Below, in pieces: positions 1 through 9,554 of a stretch of 64,000 nt of DNA; within the stretch, counting starts at the first letter, position 1; each line of letters begins with the position of its first letter. The notes beneath the pieces are model-generated. The model made no database searches, was not told the origin of the DNA, and was given only the letters and a program-made list of their open reading frames with translations. The DNA is taken from assembly GCA_045639325.1 (NCBI GenBank), contig JAZUCU010000019.1, forward strand, positions 1 through 64,000, in the 5' to 3' direction. Position numbers and translations under genes: made by a program. Source of the stretch: RGIG8244 sp045639325 (lineage in GTDB: Bacteria > Verrucomicrobiota > Lentisphaeria > Victivallales > UBA1829).

Positions 1-224
1 TTTTAGATTTATCTCTGCATTTACGGACAGATTAGTTTTATGTACGCCATCGGACTTTTTCAAATCCGTCTTTCAATTTTCTTCTATTTTCTGCTCAGTT
101 CTGGCACAAACCGTCGAAGAACCCATATTTTTAAATAAAAAAAGCAAAATCCGCCTTGCAAAATCATAAAAAAGGGAGTAAATTTCAAGGCTGTATTCTT
201 TTTGATTGAAAACTGGAAAATATT

Positions 225-1475
225 ATGTCATACAAAGTATGGATTCTGCTTTTTATATTGCTGCTGACCCCGTCCGCCGGATGGTGCCAGATTCTTATGT
301 ATGACTACAAAGATGCCATTTTCAATCCCGTCTTTCAGGGACAGCGTGCCGTTGACCGCCTTTGCCGGATTGCCGATATCTGTATTCCGGAAGCCATCCC
401 CGGCAGACCGCAATGGCAAGTAATTGCCACATTGGATAAACAGGCGGGCGATTCAGAATTTACTGCATTTCTGAATCAGAAAACGAAAGAATTGCACATC
501 TATTATCCCCGGAATTTCCATATCTGGCAGAATGATTCGGAATGTATGCGCCGTCTGGCTGCCTGGGTATTCATTGCTAAACTCGGGCTTGATCCATTGC
601 AGGAAGATCAATTGCGTGGACACTGGATTATCCGTGCAGCGGCAAGAAAAACCATGAAAAACCTGAATCGTCCGTTTGTGCCTTTTGTTCAGGAATATCC
701 CATTACTTACGTACTGGCATCACACGGGATCTACCCGGGCAATCATATACCAATCAACAATGATCCGCCGGGGACACCTGCCAATTTGCGGCAATTGAGT
801 GATGAATATGCGGAATTACTGCTGGAAGCCATCGGCAAAACCGGCTTGTTCGCGAAAAAGAAACTGGCAAGTCATTTGCTCCTTTCCCAGCTGAACGAAC
901 AAAGCGTGGATCTTCTCTCCGAACTGCCGGAAATGAGTTTGGGTGCCGACCCGATTGCCTGGTTCAAACAGAATGTTGAATCGAAACTTCTTGCGTTCTA
1001 TGCCCCCATGTCCGCCGAATATTTCGAGACAATGTATTGGGAAATGACCGAGCTGCATTGGCGTGATGTCAAAGGCAAAGCCCGGCAGGCCACTCTTTCC
1101 ACCCTTCATGAACGATTGAAAGAAACGCCGGAAATCAAATACAATCTCCCCCGGATACAGGAACATTTGTCGAATTTGAGCAAGAACGTTCACCCTCACC
1201 TGCAGGGCGCATTGACCGCCCTGCGTCTTGAACTCTCTGCAATCAACCGCGGAAAATCAGACGGGGAAAAGTTGGCGGATCTGGAACAGGCATTATTACG
1301 GAAAGTTTCCGAACTTATGACGATTGAACAATATACTGCAGATGCGCAAATACGGTTTGTTCAGCCGGGCGCCAGAATGAAACATCTTTTGCAGGCGATC
1401 CGGACTCTGCGGCAGCGGGAGGATATTTACCCCGGCGCAAAAGAAGCACTTGACAGATGGGATGATTACAAATGA
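225..1475 (+). CDS. Secreted protein of unknown function, coupled to mreC
   Basis: 416 residues. A cleavable signal peptide is visible (hydrophobic residues 6-16 ending near GWCQ), so the protein is probably periplasmic. The rest is mixed, with a mostly helical charged C-terminal half (about residues 190-416) and no motif I recognise. The stop codon overlaps the mreC start (ATGA), so it is translationally coupled to the cell-shape genes, and a role in envelope growth is a reasonable inference. The ribosome binding site is weak (GGA about 9 bases before the ATG). Family unknown; I am sure of the gene, not of the function. Confidence 0.85.
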   Translation: MSYKVWILLFILLLTPSAGWCQILMYDYKDAIFNPVFQGQRAVDRLCRIADICIPEAIPGRPQWQVIATLDKQAGDSEFTAFLNQKTKELHIYYPRNFHIWQNDSECMRRLAAWVFIAKLGLDPLQEDQLRGHWIIRAAARKTMKNLNRPFVPFVQEYPITYVLASHGIYPGNHIPINNDPPGTPANLRQLSDEYAELLLEAIGKTGLFAKKKLASHLLLSQLNEQSVDLLSELPEMSLGADPIAWFKQNVESKLLAFYAPMSAEYFETMYWEMTELHWRDVKGKARQATLSTLHERLKETPEIKYNLPRIQEHLSNLSKNVHPHLQGALTALRLELSAINRGKSDGEKLADLEQALLRKVSELMTIEQYTADAQIRFVQPGARMKHLLQAIRTLRQREDIYPGAKEALDRWDDYK

Positions 1476-2347
1476 AAAAGATAAACCGGGAAGCACATCA
1501 AACATTATTCACCGTGATCCTGCTGGTTTTCGCGGCACTGTTTGCCGTCCTCGTATGGTTCGCACTCGACCGATTTTTCAACCGGGTGGCGATGGATTAT
1601 TATTATCCCTGGAATAAACTCATTCTTTCCACAGAAAGCACCGCCGCACGCGAAGCATTGGCTGTTTCCAAAAGTAAACGGGAACTGGCGGCAATGGTGG
1701 ATTCGCTTCAGGAAGAAAATGCAAAACTTGCCGCCCAGACTGCCGCCGATGCATTGGTGAAACTGGAAAACAAACAATTGCGTGCCCTGCTGAATCTGGT
1801 GCCGCCCCCGGGAAGACAAAGTGTTTACGCTCAAATTATGCTCCGGGATCCCATCACTTGGAATGAACAGTTTGTTATCGACAAAGGCGAATCCCACGGC
1901 ATTCAGGTTGGCGACCCTGTCATCGTCCCTGCAGATAATGGCACCACGGCCGCTCTGGCTGGAAGAATCATCGCCGTCAGCCGTCACACGGCTACCGTTG
2001 CCACATTACGGCATAAAAAATGTACTTTCAGCGTGCTGCTGACGGAATCCGGGCAGTACGGCTTTCTCAACGGGACAGGCGGCATGTCCGCCCCCATTAT
2101 CTCCTCTTTGCCGGTGGAAGGTAAGTATGGAGTCGGGGAAATCGTCATGACCGGCGGCTTATCCCAGCAAGTCCCTGCCGGATTATTTGTCGGCACACTC
2201 ATCAGCGGCGAAGACGGGAAAGCGGCGACGATCCGTAACGGTTTGTATGCAGAAGCCGAGCTGAAACTGGCAGCCGATACCGGAAATCTCCGCTTTGTCA
2301 CCGTATTGATCCGCACCACAGCCAATCAGGAAGGAACCGGAAAATGA
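1472..2347 (+). CDS. mreC: Rod shape-determining protein MreC
   Basis: 291 residues. MreC is the periplasmic scaffold of the elongasome, linking MreB/MreD to PBP2. Seen here: one N-terminal transmembrane segment (about 14-36), a coiled-coil stretch (about 62-105), then the MreC beta-domain with the typical 'DPITWNEQFVIDKGESHGI' and 'GQYGFLNG' signatures. Length fits the family. It overlaps the preceding gene and mreD by ATGA junctions, so the four genes 225-4658 form one coupled unit. mreB and rodA, often neighbours, are not in the window. Confidence 0.96.
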   Translation: MKKINREAHQTLFTVILLVFAALFAVLVWFALDRFFNRVAMDYYYPWNKLILSTESTAAREALAVSKSKRELAAMVDSLQEENAKLAAQTAADALVKLENKQLRALLNLVPPPGRQSVYAQIMLRDPITWNEQFVIDKGESHGIQVGDPVIVPADNGTTAALAGRIIAVSRHTATVATLRHKKCTFSVLLTESGQYGFLNGTGGMSAPIISSLPVEGKYGVGEIVMTGGLSQQVPAGLFVGTLISGEDGKAATIRNGLYAEAELKLAADTGNLRFVTVLIRTTANQEGTGK

Positions 2348-2847
2348 TAGCGTGCTTCATTCTGATTTCCATGCTCCTGACGGTATTGGAAATCACCTTG
2401 CGATCCCGGGGCATCATTCTGCCGCTGCTCCCCTGCTGGATTTTTTATCTTTCCGTTCTTTGCGGATGGCGCAAGACGGTTGCATTTGCTGTGCTCACCG
2501 GTTTGACAATGGATTTGCTCTGCGGATGTATGTTTCCTGTTCACATTTTCACCTACAACGGCGTACAGGTTCTTGCGCAGATATGGCTGAAACGGGTAGA
2601 ATCGGACTCCTTTGTTTCCCTGCTTGCACCGGGAGCAATTGTGCCGTTGATTGTTTACATTCCTCAATCGCTGTTAACTTCCGGCCAAAGTTTTCTCTAT
2701 TTTCTGCCCTATCTGGTACCGATTTGTCTGGTCTCCGCATTACTGCTGCCGATTACAATTCTGATTCTTGATTCTCTGGCAAATCTTTTGTCATTCCCCC
2801 TTTATGCCAATGTAAAACTGCAAATGAAACGGGGTGACCTTTTATGA
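2344..2847 (+). CDS. mreD: Rod shape-determining protein MreD
   Basis: 167 residues, almost entirely hydrophobic with about five predicted membrane spans, as expected for MreD, the integral inner-membrane partner of MreC. Identification rests on hydropathy, size and its place between mreC and PBP2; MreD sequences are poorly conserved. Start and stop both overlap the flanking genes by four bases, implying coupled translation. Confidence 0.88.
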   Translation: MIACFILISMLLTVLEITLRSRGIILPLLPCWIFYLSVLCGWRKTVAFAVLTGLTMDLLCGCMFPVHIFTYNGVQVLAQIWLKRVESDSFVSLLAPGAIVPLIVYIPQSLLTSGQSFLYFLPYLVPICLVSALLLPITILILDSLANLLSFPLYANVKLQMKRGDLL

Positions 2848-4658
2848 TGAATCCGGATTTGATCACATCTCCCAGAGTCCGTATCGGGATCATACTGTTC
2901 CTGATCTGCCTGTTCTATTGCATCATCATTATTCAGCTGTGGAATATGCAGATCATCCGGAACGAAGAATATCAGGACCGCACCAGACGGCAGAGTCTGC
3001 GAACGATCCGTATTCCCCCTATCCGCGGGCGTATTCTTGCACGGGATGGCGAGCCTTTGGCAACCAACCGGGTCTCTTACAATGCAAAACTGCATCTGGC
3101 GGAATTGCGGGCAAAAACAATTAAGGCAACGGTGAAACGTATTCAAGCCGCCATTTCGGAAGCCGCCGCACGGACTGGAAGAGAACACAATTTCACGGAA
3201 ACAAAAATCCGGCAGCACATGAATTATTATACCGGAATCCCCATGGAACTTTTCCGGGATTTGACCCCGAAAGAATTGGCTGCTTTGCTGGAAATTCAGC
3301 CGGCAATCGAAGGCTTGGAAATCACAGCGGAACCGGTCCGCACCTATCCTCAGGGCGTCATGGCGGCGCATCTGCTGGGCTATGTGGGAGCAAGCGACCC
3401 CAACAAGGCAAGCGACCGGGTAAACTTTTTCTATTATATCCCCGACGCGCAGGGGAAAACCGGGTTGGAATTGAAGTATGATGAAAAACTCCGCGGCACC
3501 CCGGGACGCCGTCTTGCCATCGTCAACAGTGCCGGATACGTTCACGAATATCTCCAGACCGAACCATCCGTCAACGGGCAGACGCTCCGTTTGACTCTTG
3601 ATTTTCAAGCCCAGCTGTGCGCAGAACAAATGCTGCAGGACAAGGTCGGTTCCATCGTATTGCTCAATGCCAATAACGGCGAAATCCTTGCCATGGCATC
3701 CTCGCCCGCTTATTCACCGGAAGCCTTCATTCCGAAAATCTCTCTCCGGGATTACCGGCTCCTTGCCGACAATCCGGCCCGTCCGTTCGTCAACCGGGCA
3801 GTCTCCGGTACTTACATGCCCGGCTCCATTATCAAACCGCTGACCGCCCTTGCCGCACTCCCCAATGGATTGAATCCGGATGCCCATTTTGTTTGCGACG
3901 GTTCCGTCCCCTACGGGTACAGCAAATCCATCAAGTGTATGTTCAATGCGGTACACGGATCCATTGATTTGACGGAAGCCTTGAAACGTTCCTGCAACGG
4001 CTATTTTGTAGAAGCCGGGGTGAAATGCGGAATCGACCGGCTTTCTCAATTATTTGCCTCTGCCGGTATCGGCTCCGCCACCGGATTTGAACTGCAGGAA
4101 AGAAAAGGTTTTCTCCCGAAACCATCCGCAAAATGGAGCGAAGCAGAAACCGCATACGTGGCATTCGGTCAGGGTAAAATCGAAATTACACCGCTCCAGG
4201 CAGCTATTTACACTGCCGCCATCGCCAATGGCGGAACACGGTGGAAACCGATCCTCATCAAAAATATTCTTGATACCTCCAGCGACAAACATGCGCCGGT
4301 TACCGTTTTTGAAGCCATGCCGGAAGTCAAAGGAAAACTTGCCACCACGCCGGAAGCGATTCAATATGTCCAGGAAGGCATGCGGCAAGTGGTTCACGGC
4401 ACCAGCGGCAGCGGCAGACTGGCAAGAAATTCAGCCGTCAGTCTCAGCGGAAAAACGGGTACGGCGGACGTTGTGACGATTCGCGGAAAATCAAAGAATA
4501 CCTGGTTCATCGGATTCGGCAAAGATCTGATGAGTGGCACATTATATGCCATCGCAGTTGTAATTGAAGGCGGGGAATCCGGCGGTAAAACAGCCGCCCC
4601 CATTGCAGGAAAGTTTTTCGAAAAACTGGCGGCAATGCGGAAAAATAATAATCAATGA
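2844..4658 (+). CDS. mrdA: Penicillin-binding protein 2 (elongasome transpeptidase)
   Basis: 604 residues. Class B PBP that cross-links peptidoglycan during cell elongation. One N-terminal membrane anchor (about 12-34), a PBP dimerisation domain, then the transpeptidase domain with all three active-site motifs: SxxK as S328-I-I-K331, SxN as S383-C-N385, and KTGT beginning at K537. Length is normal for PBP2. Last gene of the mreCD operon; its 3' end overlaps the convergent murJ gene by seven bases, so there is no room for a separate terminator. rodA does not follow. Confidence 0.95.
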   Translation: MMNPDLITSPRVRIGIILFLICLFYCIIIIQLWNMQIIRNEEYQDRTRRQSLRTIRIPPIRGRILARDGEPLATNRVSYNAKLHLAELRAKTIKATVKRIQAAISEAAARTGREHNFTETKIRQHMNYYTGIPMELFRDLTPKELAALLEIQPAIEGLEITAEPVRTYPQGVMAAHLLGYVGASDPNKASDRVNFFYYIPDAQGKTGLELKYDEKLRGTPGRRLAIVNSAGYVHEYLQTEPSVNGQTLRLTLDFQAQLCAEQMLQDKVGSIVLLNANNGEILAMASSPAYSPEAFIPKISLRDYRLLADNPARPFVNRAVSGTYMPGSIIKPLTALAALPNGLNPDAHFVCDGSVPYGYSKSIKCMFNAVHGSIDLTEALKRSCNGYFVEAGVKCGIDRLSQLFASAGIGSATGFELQERKGFLPKPSAKWSEAETAYVAFGQGKIEITPLQAAIYTAAIANGGTRWKPILIKNILDTSSDKHAPVTVFEAMPEVKGKLATTPEAIQYVQEGMRQVVHGTSGSGRLARNSAVSLSGKTGTADVVTIRGKSKNTWFIGFGKDLMSGTLYAIAVVIEGGESGGKTAAPIAGKFFEKLAAMRKNNNQ

Positions 4659-6250
4659 GATTTGAACCATCGGCCCAGGACGGGAATATTCCCCATAAAC
4701 TGCCGTGCTTCTTCCATCCGGAATAATACACTCAAAACAAGATAAAGCAGTCCGAAAACGGTACAGCCGCCCGCACATTGCACAATAGCATTCGAGGCAG
4801 TCTGTTCCGCAAAAAAGCGTCCATTCAGAACCGACATAAACCATTCGGAAACGACCCCGGCAAAGCTGCAGAAAATCAGGGATTTGAGAAGCATCCGGAA
4901 CAATTTATCAAAATGGAATATTTCAACCGGATATTTCCGCAGCAGCAGGTAAATCAACATTCCATTGGTGAACACGGAAGACAACGCTGTCGCCAAAGCA
5001 ATCCCCCCCTGTTTGAACCAGTGCATCAGCAGCAGATTCAAAATAATATTCAATGCAACAGCCGCAAGAGAAACTTTGAACGGCGTACTCATATCTTTCC
5101 GTGCGGTAAATGCGGCAACCGTTACCTTATTCATGGCGAAGAAAGGAATGCCGGGAATGTAAAACAGCATGGCATATACCGTTGCATGTACGGAAGCAAC
5201 ATCAAACTGTCCGCGCTTGTAAAATGCCGTAATCAATTCTTCACAGGAAAGGAACATGAATACGGTAATCGGCAAGGTGACATACAAGAGATTACGCAGG
5301 GAAAAAGTATACATATCTGCCAATGACGGAATATCATCCCGCGCTGCCGCTTTCGACATTTCGGAAAGGGAAACCGTACTGAACGCAAAGGCAAAAATAC
5401 CAATCGGCAGATAAACCAACCGGTCACTGAAATACAAGGCGGAAGGCGCAGACGCCCCGAGATACCCCGCAACCACACGGTCACAAACCAGACTCAACTG
5501 TACCGAAGATGCCGCAAAAATGCCGGGCAATGCAAGCTTAAGCAACGAACGGATCGTTTCAAAATCTTTCCAAATTGCCGTCCGCAGAATCAACGACATT
5601 TTCTTTTTGCGGATGATCCACAGCATCAGCAGGAATTCCAATACGCCGGAAAGAACAACCGACAATGCAAGCAGACGCAACGCATCCGCCGGCCCCTCCC
5701 CCGGATACAGCTTGAACCTGACCAGGAACAATGCCCCGATCATCACAAGGTTTTGGAGAATTGCCGCCAATGACGGCAGAAAATATTCCCGGAAACTGTT
5801 GGCGTAGCAAGTCATAACGCCCACAGCACAGATGAATACACAATAAGGCATGAGGAACGGAGTCAGCCACGCTGCAAGCTGCCAGTGACCGGGCTTGAGA
5901 ATCAGACCGAAAATGTAGGCGGGAATGGAGATGACAAGGGAAATCAGACACAAAAGAAAGGTCAGATAACACAGAATCGTGGAAAACCGCTCCCGCGCAC
6001 GCACTTCCCCTTCCTGTTCCATACTGTGCACAATCATGGGCACGAGCGCCGTCCCCAGTGCACCTTCACCGAGAATACGGCGGAACAGACTGGGCAAGGT
6101 CAAAGCCATTGCCCAGGCAGATGAGTATGCGCCGACACCGAATACTGGCGCCATCAGAATTTCCCGGTAGAAACCGAGCACACGGCATACCATGGTGGAT
6201 AATGCCAGACTCCGTGAACCACGGAGAAGGGATTGTTTTTCCCCGCTCAT
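4652..6250 (-). CDS. murJ: Lipid II flippase MurJ (MviN)
   Basis: 532 residues, polytopic with about 14 membrane spans. MurJ moves lipid II across the inner membrane for peptidoglycan synthesis. The N-terminus (SRSLALSTMVCRVLGFYRE) and the following 'LFRRILGEGAL' match the MurJ/MviN family closely. A GGAG sits seven bases before the ATG. It starts 13 bases after ychF ends, so the two are probably co-transcribed from the ychF promoter. It lies back to back at the 3' side with the PBP2 gene, placing two wall-synthesis units together. Confidence 0.95.
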   Translation of the reverse strand: MSGEKQSLLRGSRSLALSTMVCRVLGFYREILMAPVFGVGAYSSAWAMALTLPSLFRRILGEGALGTALVPMIVHSMEQEGEVRARERFSTILCYLTFLLCLISLVISIPAYIFGLILKPGHWQLAAWLTPFLMPYCVFICAVGVMTCYANSFREYFLPSLAAILQNLVMIGALFLVRFKLYPGEGPADALRLLALSVVLSGVLEFLLMLWIIRKKKMSLILRTAIWKDFETIRSLLKLALPGIFAASSVQLSLVCDRVVAGYLGASAPSALYFSDRLVYLPIGIFAFAFSTVSLSEMSKAAARDDIPSLADMYTFSLRNLLYVTLPITVFMFLSCEELITAFYKRGQFDVASVHATVYAMLFYIPGIPFFAMNKVTVAAFTARKDMSTPFKVSLAAVALNIILNLLLMHWFKQGGIALATALSSVFTNGMLIYLLLRKYPVEIFHFDKLFRMLLKSLIFCSFAGVVSEWFMSVLNGRFFAEQTASNAIVQCAGGCTVFGLLYLVLSVLFRMEEARQFMGNIPVLGRWFKSH

Positions 6251-6263
6251 CCTTCAACTCCGG

Positions 6264-7364
6264 TCAGACAGAGAAACGGACGAATACGCAGTCGCCGTCC
6301 TGCATAATGTATTCTTTCCCTTCGATACGCAGTTTACCAGCCAGTTTCGCTGCATTCCAGCCTTTGTAACCGGTCAGGTCTTCATAAGATTCCACTTCCA
6401 TACGGATAAAGCCGCGTTTCATATCGGTGTGGATCTTGCCTGCTGCATCCGGAGCTGCTGTGCCGCGGGTGATGGTCCATGCACGGGTTTCGTCCGGACC
6501 GGTGGTGAAGAATGTGATATAATCCAACAGACGGTATCCGGTGCGGATCACGCGTTCCAGACCGCTTTCTTCCACGCCCAGGTCAGCAAGGAATACGGCG
6601 GCATCTTCCGGAGAGAGTTCGCCCAGTTCTTCTTCCAGTTTTGCACAGACGGGGACGACTTCCATATTATGTTTTGCTGCGGTTTCCAGCAATTTTTTGG
6701 AGAGCTCATCTTTGCCGAAATTACGGAAAGATTCTTCGTCCGTATTTGCACACACAAATGCAGGCATGGTCGTCAGAAGCTGAAGAGATGCAACCAATTC
6801 TGCAGTCTTTGCATCTTCACGGTCATATTCCGGAAGGACGCCGTTGCTGAGATTTTCAATAAAGCGTTCGGTGATTTCCCATTCGGCCTTGACTTCAGGA
6901 GTACCGGCACGCAACTGTTTTTTCAATTTTTCCTGACGGCGCTGGAGGAAATCCAGGTCGGCAAGCATCAATTCGGTCAGAATCAGTTCCAGGTCGCGGG
7001 AGGGGTCGATGGTGGAACCGGTGTGCACCACATCGGGGTCAGCAAACAGGCGGACGACGTGTGCGACAGCATCCACGCCGCGGATATGACCGAGGAACTG
7101 GTTGCCCAAACCTTCGCCTTTGCTTGCGCCTTCCACAAGACCGGCAATGTCGATAAACTTCATTGTAGCGGGGACGACTTTAGCAGATTTTTCCAGAGCG
7201 ACCAGTTCATCGATTCTGGGATCGGGAACCGGCACAACGCCTGTATTCGGCTCAATCGTACAGAACGGAAAGTTGGCAGCGGCTGCTCCGCCGTGTGAAA
7301 GTGCATTGAACAAAGTAGACTTACCCACGTTGGGCAATCCGACAAAACCACAAGCAAAACCCAT
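6264..7364 (-). CDS. ychF: Ribosome-binding GTPase/ATPase YchF (Obg family)
   Basis: 366 residues from the chosen ATG, which has GGAG eight bases upstream and gives the canonical N-terminus MGFACGFVGLPNVGKST; an upstream in-frame extension of 46 codons has no family match. G1 P-loop GLPNVGKST, followed by the switch region 'NFPFCTIEPN', NxxE-type base recognition ('NTDEES') and the C-terminal TGS-like domain ending VFVRFSV. YchF/OLA1 proteins bind ribosomes and prefer ATP; exact role unsettled. Promoter at 7417-7444. Confidence 0.96.
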   Translation of the reverse strand: MGFACGFVGLPNVGKSTLFNALSHGGAAAANFPFCTIEPNTGVVPVPDPRIDELVALEKSAKVVPATMKFIDIAGLVEGASKGEGLGNQFLGHIRGVDAVAHVVRLFADPDVVHTGSTIDPSRDLELILTELMLADLDFLQRRQEKLKKQLRAGTPEVKAEWEITERFIENLSNGVLPEYDREDAKTAELVASLQLLTTMPAFVCANTDEESFRNFGKDELSKKLLETAAKHNMEVVPVCAKLEEELGELSPEDAAVFLADLGVEESGLERVIRTGYRLLDYITFFTTGPDETRAWTITRGTAAPDAAGKIHTDMKRGFIRMEVESYEDLTGYKGWNAAKLAGKLRIEGKEYIMQDGDCVFVRFSV

Positions 7365-7416
7365 GATCTGAACTCCATTGGTAATAGTTATCTTTAAAGT
7401 AAATAATAATCCCGTA

Positions 7417-7444
7417 AATATATCACATAACTGCTTTTTTTCAA
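7417..7444 (-). promoter_or_regulatory. Promoter of ychF-murJ
   Basis: On the minus strand, -35 TTGAAA, a 16-base spacer and -10 TATATT, the latter preceded by TGTGA (an extended -10). It sits about 50 bases before the ychF start. The match is by eye; no start site is known. Confidence 0.6.
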
Positions 7445-7528
7445 GTCCGGAATGTAAACTTTCCGCACCTCTGTTGCCACAACACATTTTTATGCCGTAC
7501 AATTTTACATTTTTTTCTCACGGAACAT

Positions 7529-7557
7529 TTGATTTTTCTCAAACAGCATGGTATAGT
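7529..7557 (+). promoter_or_regulatory. Promoter of trxB
   Basis: -35 TTGATT, 17-base spacer, -10 TATAGT, ending 34 bases before the trxB ATG. The position leaves a short 5' leader carrying the AAAGGAG ribosome binding site. Confidence 0.6.
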
Positions 7558-7591
7558 TGCCCCCGGTAATATCCAGAAAGGAGTCAGGAAT

Positions 7592-8515
7592 ATGTCTGAA
7601 CAAATTCATAAAATAATCGTTATCGGCGGCGGCCCCGCAGGGCTCACGGCCGCTCTCTATGCCGCACGCGCCGGTTTGACACCGCTCGTTTTCACCGGCC
7701 CCATGCCCGGCGGACTTCTCACGCTCACCGGAACAGTGGAAAATTACCCCGGCTTTCCCGAAGGAATCGATGGATTCACCCTCACTTATCAAATGGAACA
7801 GCAGGCGAAACATTACGGTGCTGCCGTTCAAAGCGGAACCGTAAAGACCATCGAAAAACAAGCGGACGGCACGTTCAAGTTGACGCTGCAGGATAATACA
7901 GAATATCACGCGCAAACTGTCATTGTTGCAGCCGGAGCCTCTCCCCGTTGGCTGGGGCTTGACTCCGAGCAGAGATTACGCGCAAAAGGCGTTTCCGTTT
8001 GTGCTCATTGCGATGGACCATTGTACAAAAACAAGGTCGTCTGCGTCATCGGCGGCGGCGATTCCGCCATGGAAGAAGCAACCGCGTTGGCAAATTACGC
8101 GTCCGAAGTTCACCTGATACATCGCAGAGATGAATTCCGTGCCTCAACGATTATGTTGGAGCGCGCAAAAAACAATCCAAAAATCAAGTTCCATACCTCA
8201 TGCATCACGGAAGAAATTGTCGGAACCGACCGGGTGGAAGGGGTCAAAGTCAAAAATCAGAAAACGGATCAGACGGAACTCATTCCCTGCAGCGGCGTAT
8301 TTATTGCACTGGGCTATGCGCCGAATACCGATGTTCTCAAAGGCATTGTCACGCTGGATGAAAAAGGTTATCCGCTCCCGGAAACTGCCCCGGCTGGTTT
8401 GTTCCTTGCCGGTGATTGCGCCGATTATATGTACCGGCAGGCAATCACAGCAGCTTCCTCCGGATGTCAGGCTGCCATCAATGCAGAAAAATATCTGGCG
8501 GCATCACACCAGTAA
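7592..8515 (+). CDS. trxB: Thioredoxin reductase
   Basis: 307 residues from the ATG preceded by AAAGGAG. NADPH-dependent flavoprotein that reduces thioredoxin in the cytoplasm. FAD-binding GGGPAG near residues 12-17, redox-active C137-A-H-C140, NADPH-binding GGGDSAMEEA, and the C-terminal FAD motif 'GLFLAGDCAD'. Length is standard for low-molecular-weight TrxB. The CxxC has His at the third position instead of the more usual Thr or Val. Its 3' end overlaps the convergent azlD by 12 bases. No thioredoxin gene is nearby. Confidence 0.95.
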   Translation: MSEQIHKIIVIGGGPAGLTAALYAARAGLTPLVFTGPMPGGLLTLTGTVENYPGFPEGIDGFTLTYQMEQQAKHYGAAVQSGTVKTIEKQADGTFKLTLQDNTEYHAQTVIVAAGASPRWLGLDSEQRLRAKGVSVCAHCDGPLYKNKVVCVIGGGDSAMEEATALANYASEVHLIHRRDEFRASTIMLERAKNNPKIKFHTSCITEEIVGTDRVEGVKVKNQKTDQTELIPCSGVFIALGYAPNTDVLKGIVTLDEKGYPLPETAPAGLFLAGDCADYMYRQAITAASSGCQAAINAEKYLAASHQ

Positions 8516-8842
8516 TTTCTGAATCAGCACCATATAAACCGCCGTCCCTGCGATAATGGAAACCATGGGATTCCGCCATTTCAATTGGAGCAGGATCACG
8601 ACGGCGGCAGCAATCCATTCTGCGGCACCGTAATATTTATCCGCAAAAGATGCGGTATCAAAATAAGCACTGAAGCAATAAACAATCAGCATAGCAATCG
8701 CAGCAGGCGAAATAAGCCGCCCGATGTCTTCCAGAAATGCCGATGATTTTTTCCCGCGATCAAAAAGTATAAACGGGAACGCACGCAAAAGGAATGTTGT
8801 CACCCCGGTGGCAACCGTCAGCCAGATCAAATACGTTGTCAT
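8504..8842 (-). CDS. azlD: Branched-chain amino acid exporter small subunit AzlD
   Basis: 112 residues with about four membrane spans. The N-terminal 'TFLLRAFPFILF' is the AzlD signature (TxxxRxxPF). AzlD pairs with AzlC to export branched-chain amino acids or analogues. The chosen ATG overlaps the azlC stop codon (ATGA), which sets the start; upstream in-frame sequence lies inside azlC. Same unit as azlC and the PfkB kinase. Confidence 0.88.
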   Translation of the reverse strand: MTTYLIWLTVATGVTTFLLRAFPFILFDRGKKSSAFLEDIGRLISPAAIAMLIVYCFSAYFDTASFADKYYGAAEWIAAAVVILLQLKWRNPMVSIIAGTAVYMVLIQKLLV

Positions 8843-9546
8843 GCGTTCTTCTCCTTTCTGCACAAATATTTCCGGAGCAGGAGGAAGGATGCAAACATCA
8901 GAATCATTGACGGGATCAGCATATTGGCAGTCGCAAAAACACTCCGGGCAAGAATGGCGCAAACCAATCCGATCACCGCAGGGATCCGGTTCTCTTTTTC
9001 ACGACATTGATCCACCAGAATCACAATAAATAATGCGGTCATGGCAAAGTCGATCCCCCGGCTGTCAAATGGCAGTTTCCGCCCAAGCAATGCACCGGCA
9101 GTTACCCCGAAAATCCAGTACATGTGGTCGAAAAACGCCACAGCCAGACAATAATGCAGGGAGTTTTCACCCGCCGGACACCGGTTTGCCACTTCAAGCG
9201 CATAAGTCTCATCGGTCAAAGTCCAGATAAGATATAATTTCTGCGAGAGGGGAATCCCGCGGAAACGATCCAACAGGGAAAGCCCGTACATGGCATAACG
9301 GATATTCAAACAGAAAGTCAGCAGAATCACATCCATGATTGCCGTCTGCTTGAGCATCCATTCGACCATGATAAACTGCAATGCGCCGGAAATATTCACC
9401 GCACTGGTCAGAAACGCCCAGAACGGCACGAAAGGAAATTTCACCGCCGATGCAAGAAGAATCCCCGCAGCCGCCCCCATAGCGGTGTATCCCATGAGGA
9501 CGGGGAGAGACGCGGCAAATGCCGCTTTCAAAACTTTCTTATTCAT
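8839..9546 (-). CDS. azlC: Branched-chain amino acid exporter large subunit AzlC
   Basis: 235 residues, multi-span membrane protein. 'AASLPVLMGYTAMGAAAGILLAS' region and 'LNIRYAMYGLSL' are AzlC family features. It starts eight bases after the PfkB kinase stop and has no obvious Shine-Dalgarno, so translation is probably coupled to the upstream gene. Substrate is known only by family (leucine/isoleucine/valine or azaleucine). Confidence 0.9.
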   Translation of the reverse strand: MNKKVLKAAFAASLPVLMGYTAMGAAAGILLASAVKFPFVPFWAFLTSAVNISGALQFIMVEWMLKQTAIMDVILLTFCLNIRYAMYGLSLLDRFRGIPLSQKLYLIWTLTDETYALEVANRCPAGENSLHYCLAVAFFDHMYWIFGVTAGALLGRKLPFDSRGIDFAMTALFIVILVDQCREKENRIPAVIGLVCAILARSVFATANMLIPSMILMFASFLLLRKYLCRKEKNA

Positions 9547-9554
9547 GAATAAAA

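Noticed and set aside
2..169. Open frame from the left edge, about 55 codons, possible end of an upstream gene
   Set aside because: It has no recognisable domain, is very Phe/Ser-rich and AT-rich, and looks like intergenic DNA. I cannot exclude a gene tail. I see nothing else in 1-224.
7365..7502. 46-codon N-terminal extension of ychF
   Set aside because: It covers the promoter and lacks similarity to the family, whose N-terminus begins at the chosen ATG.
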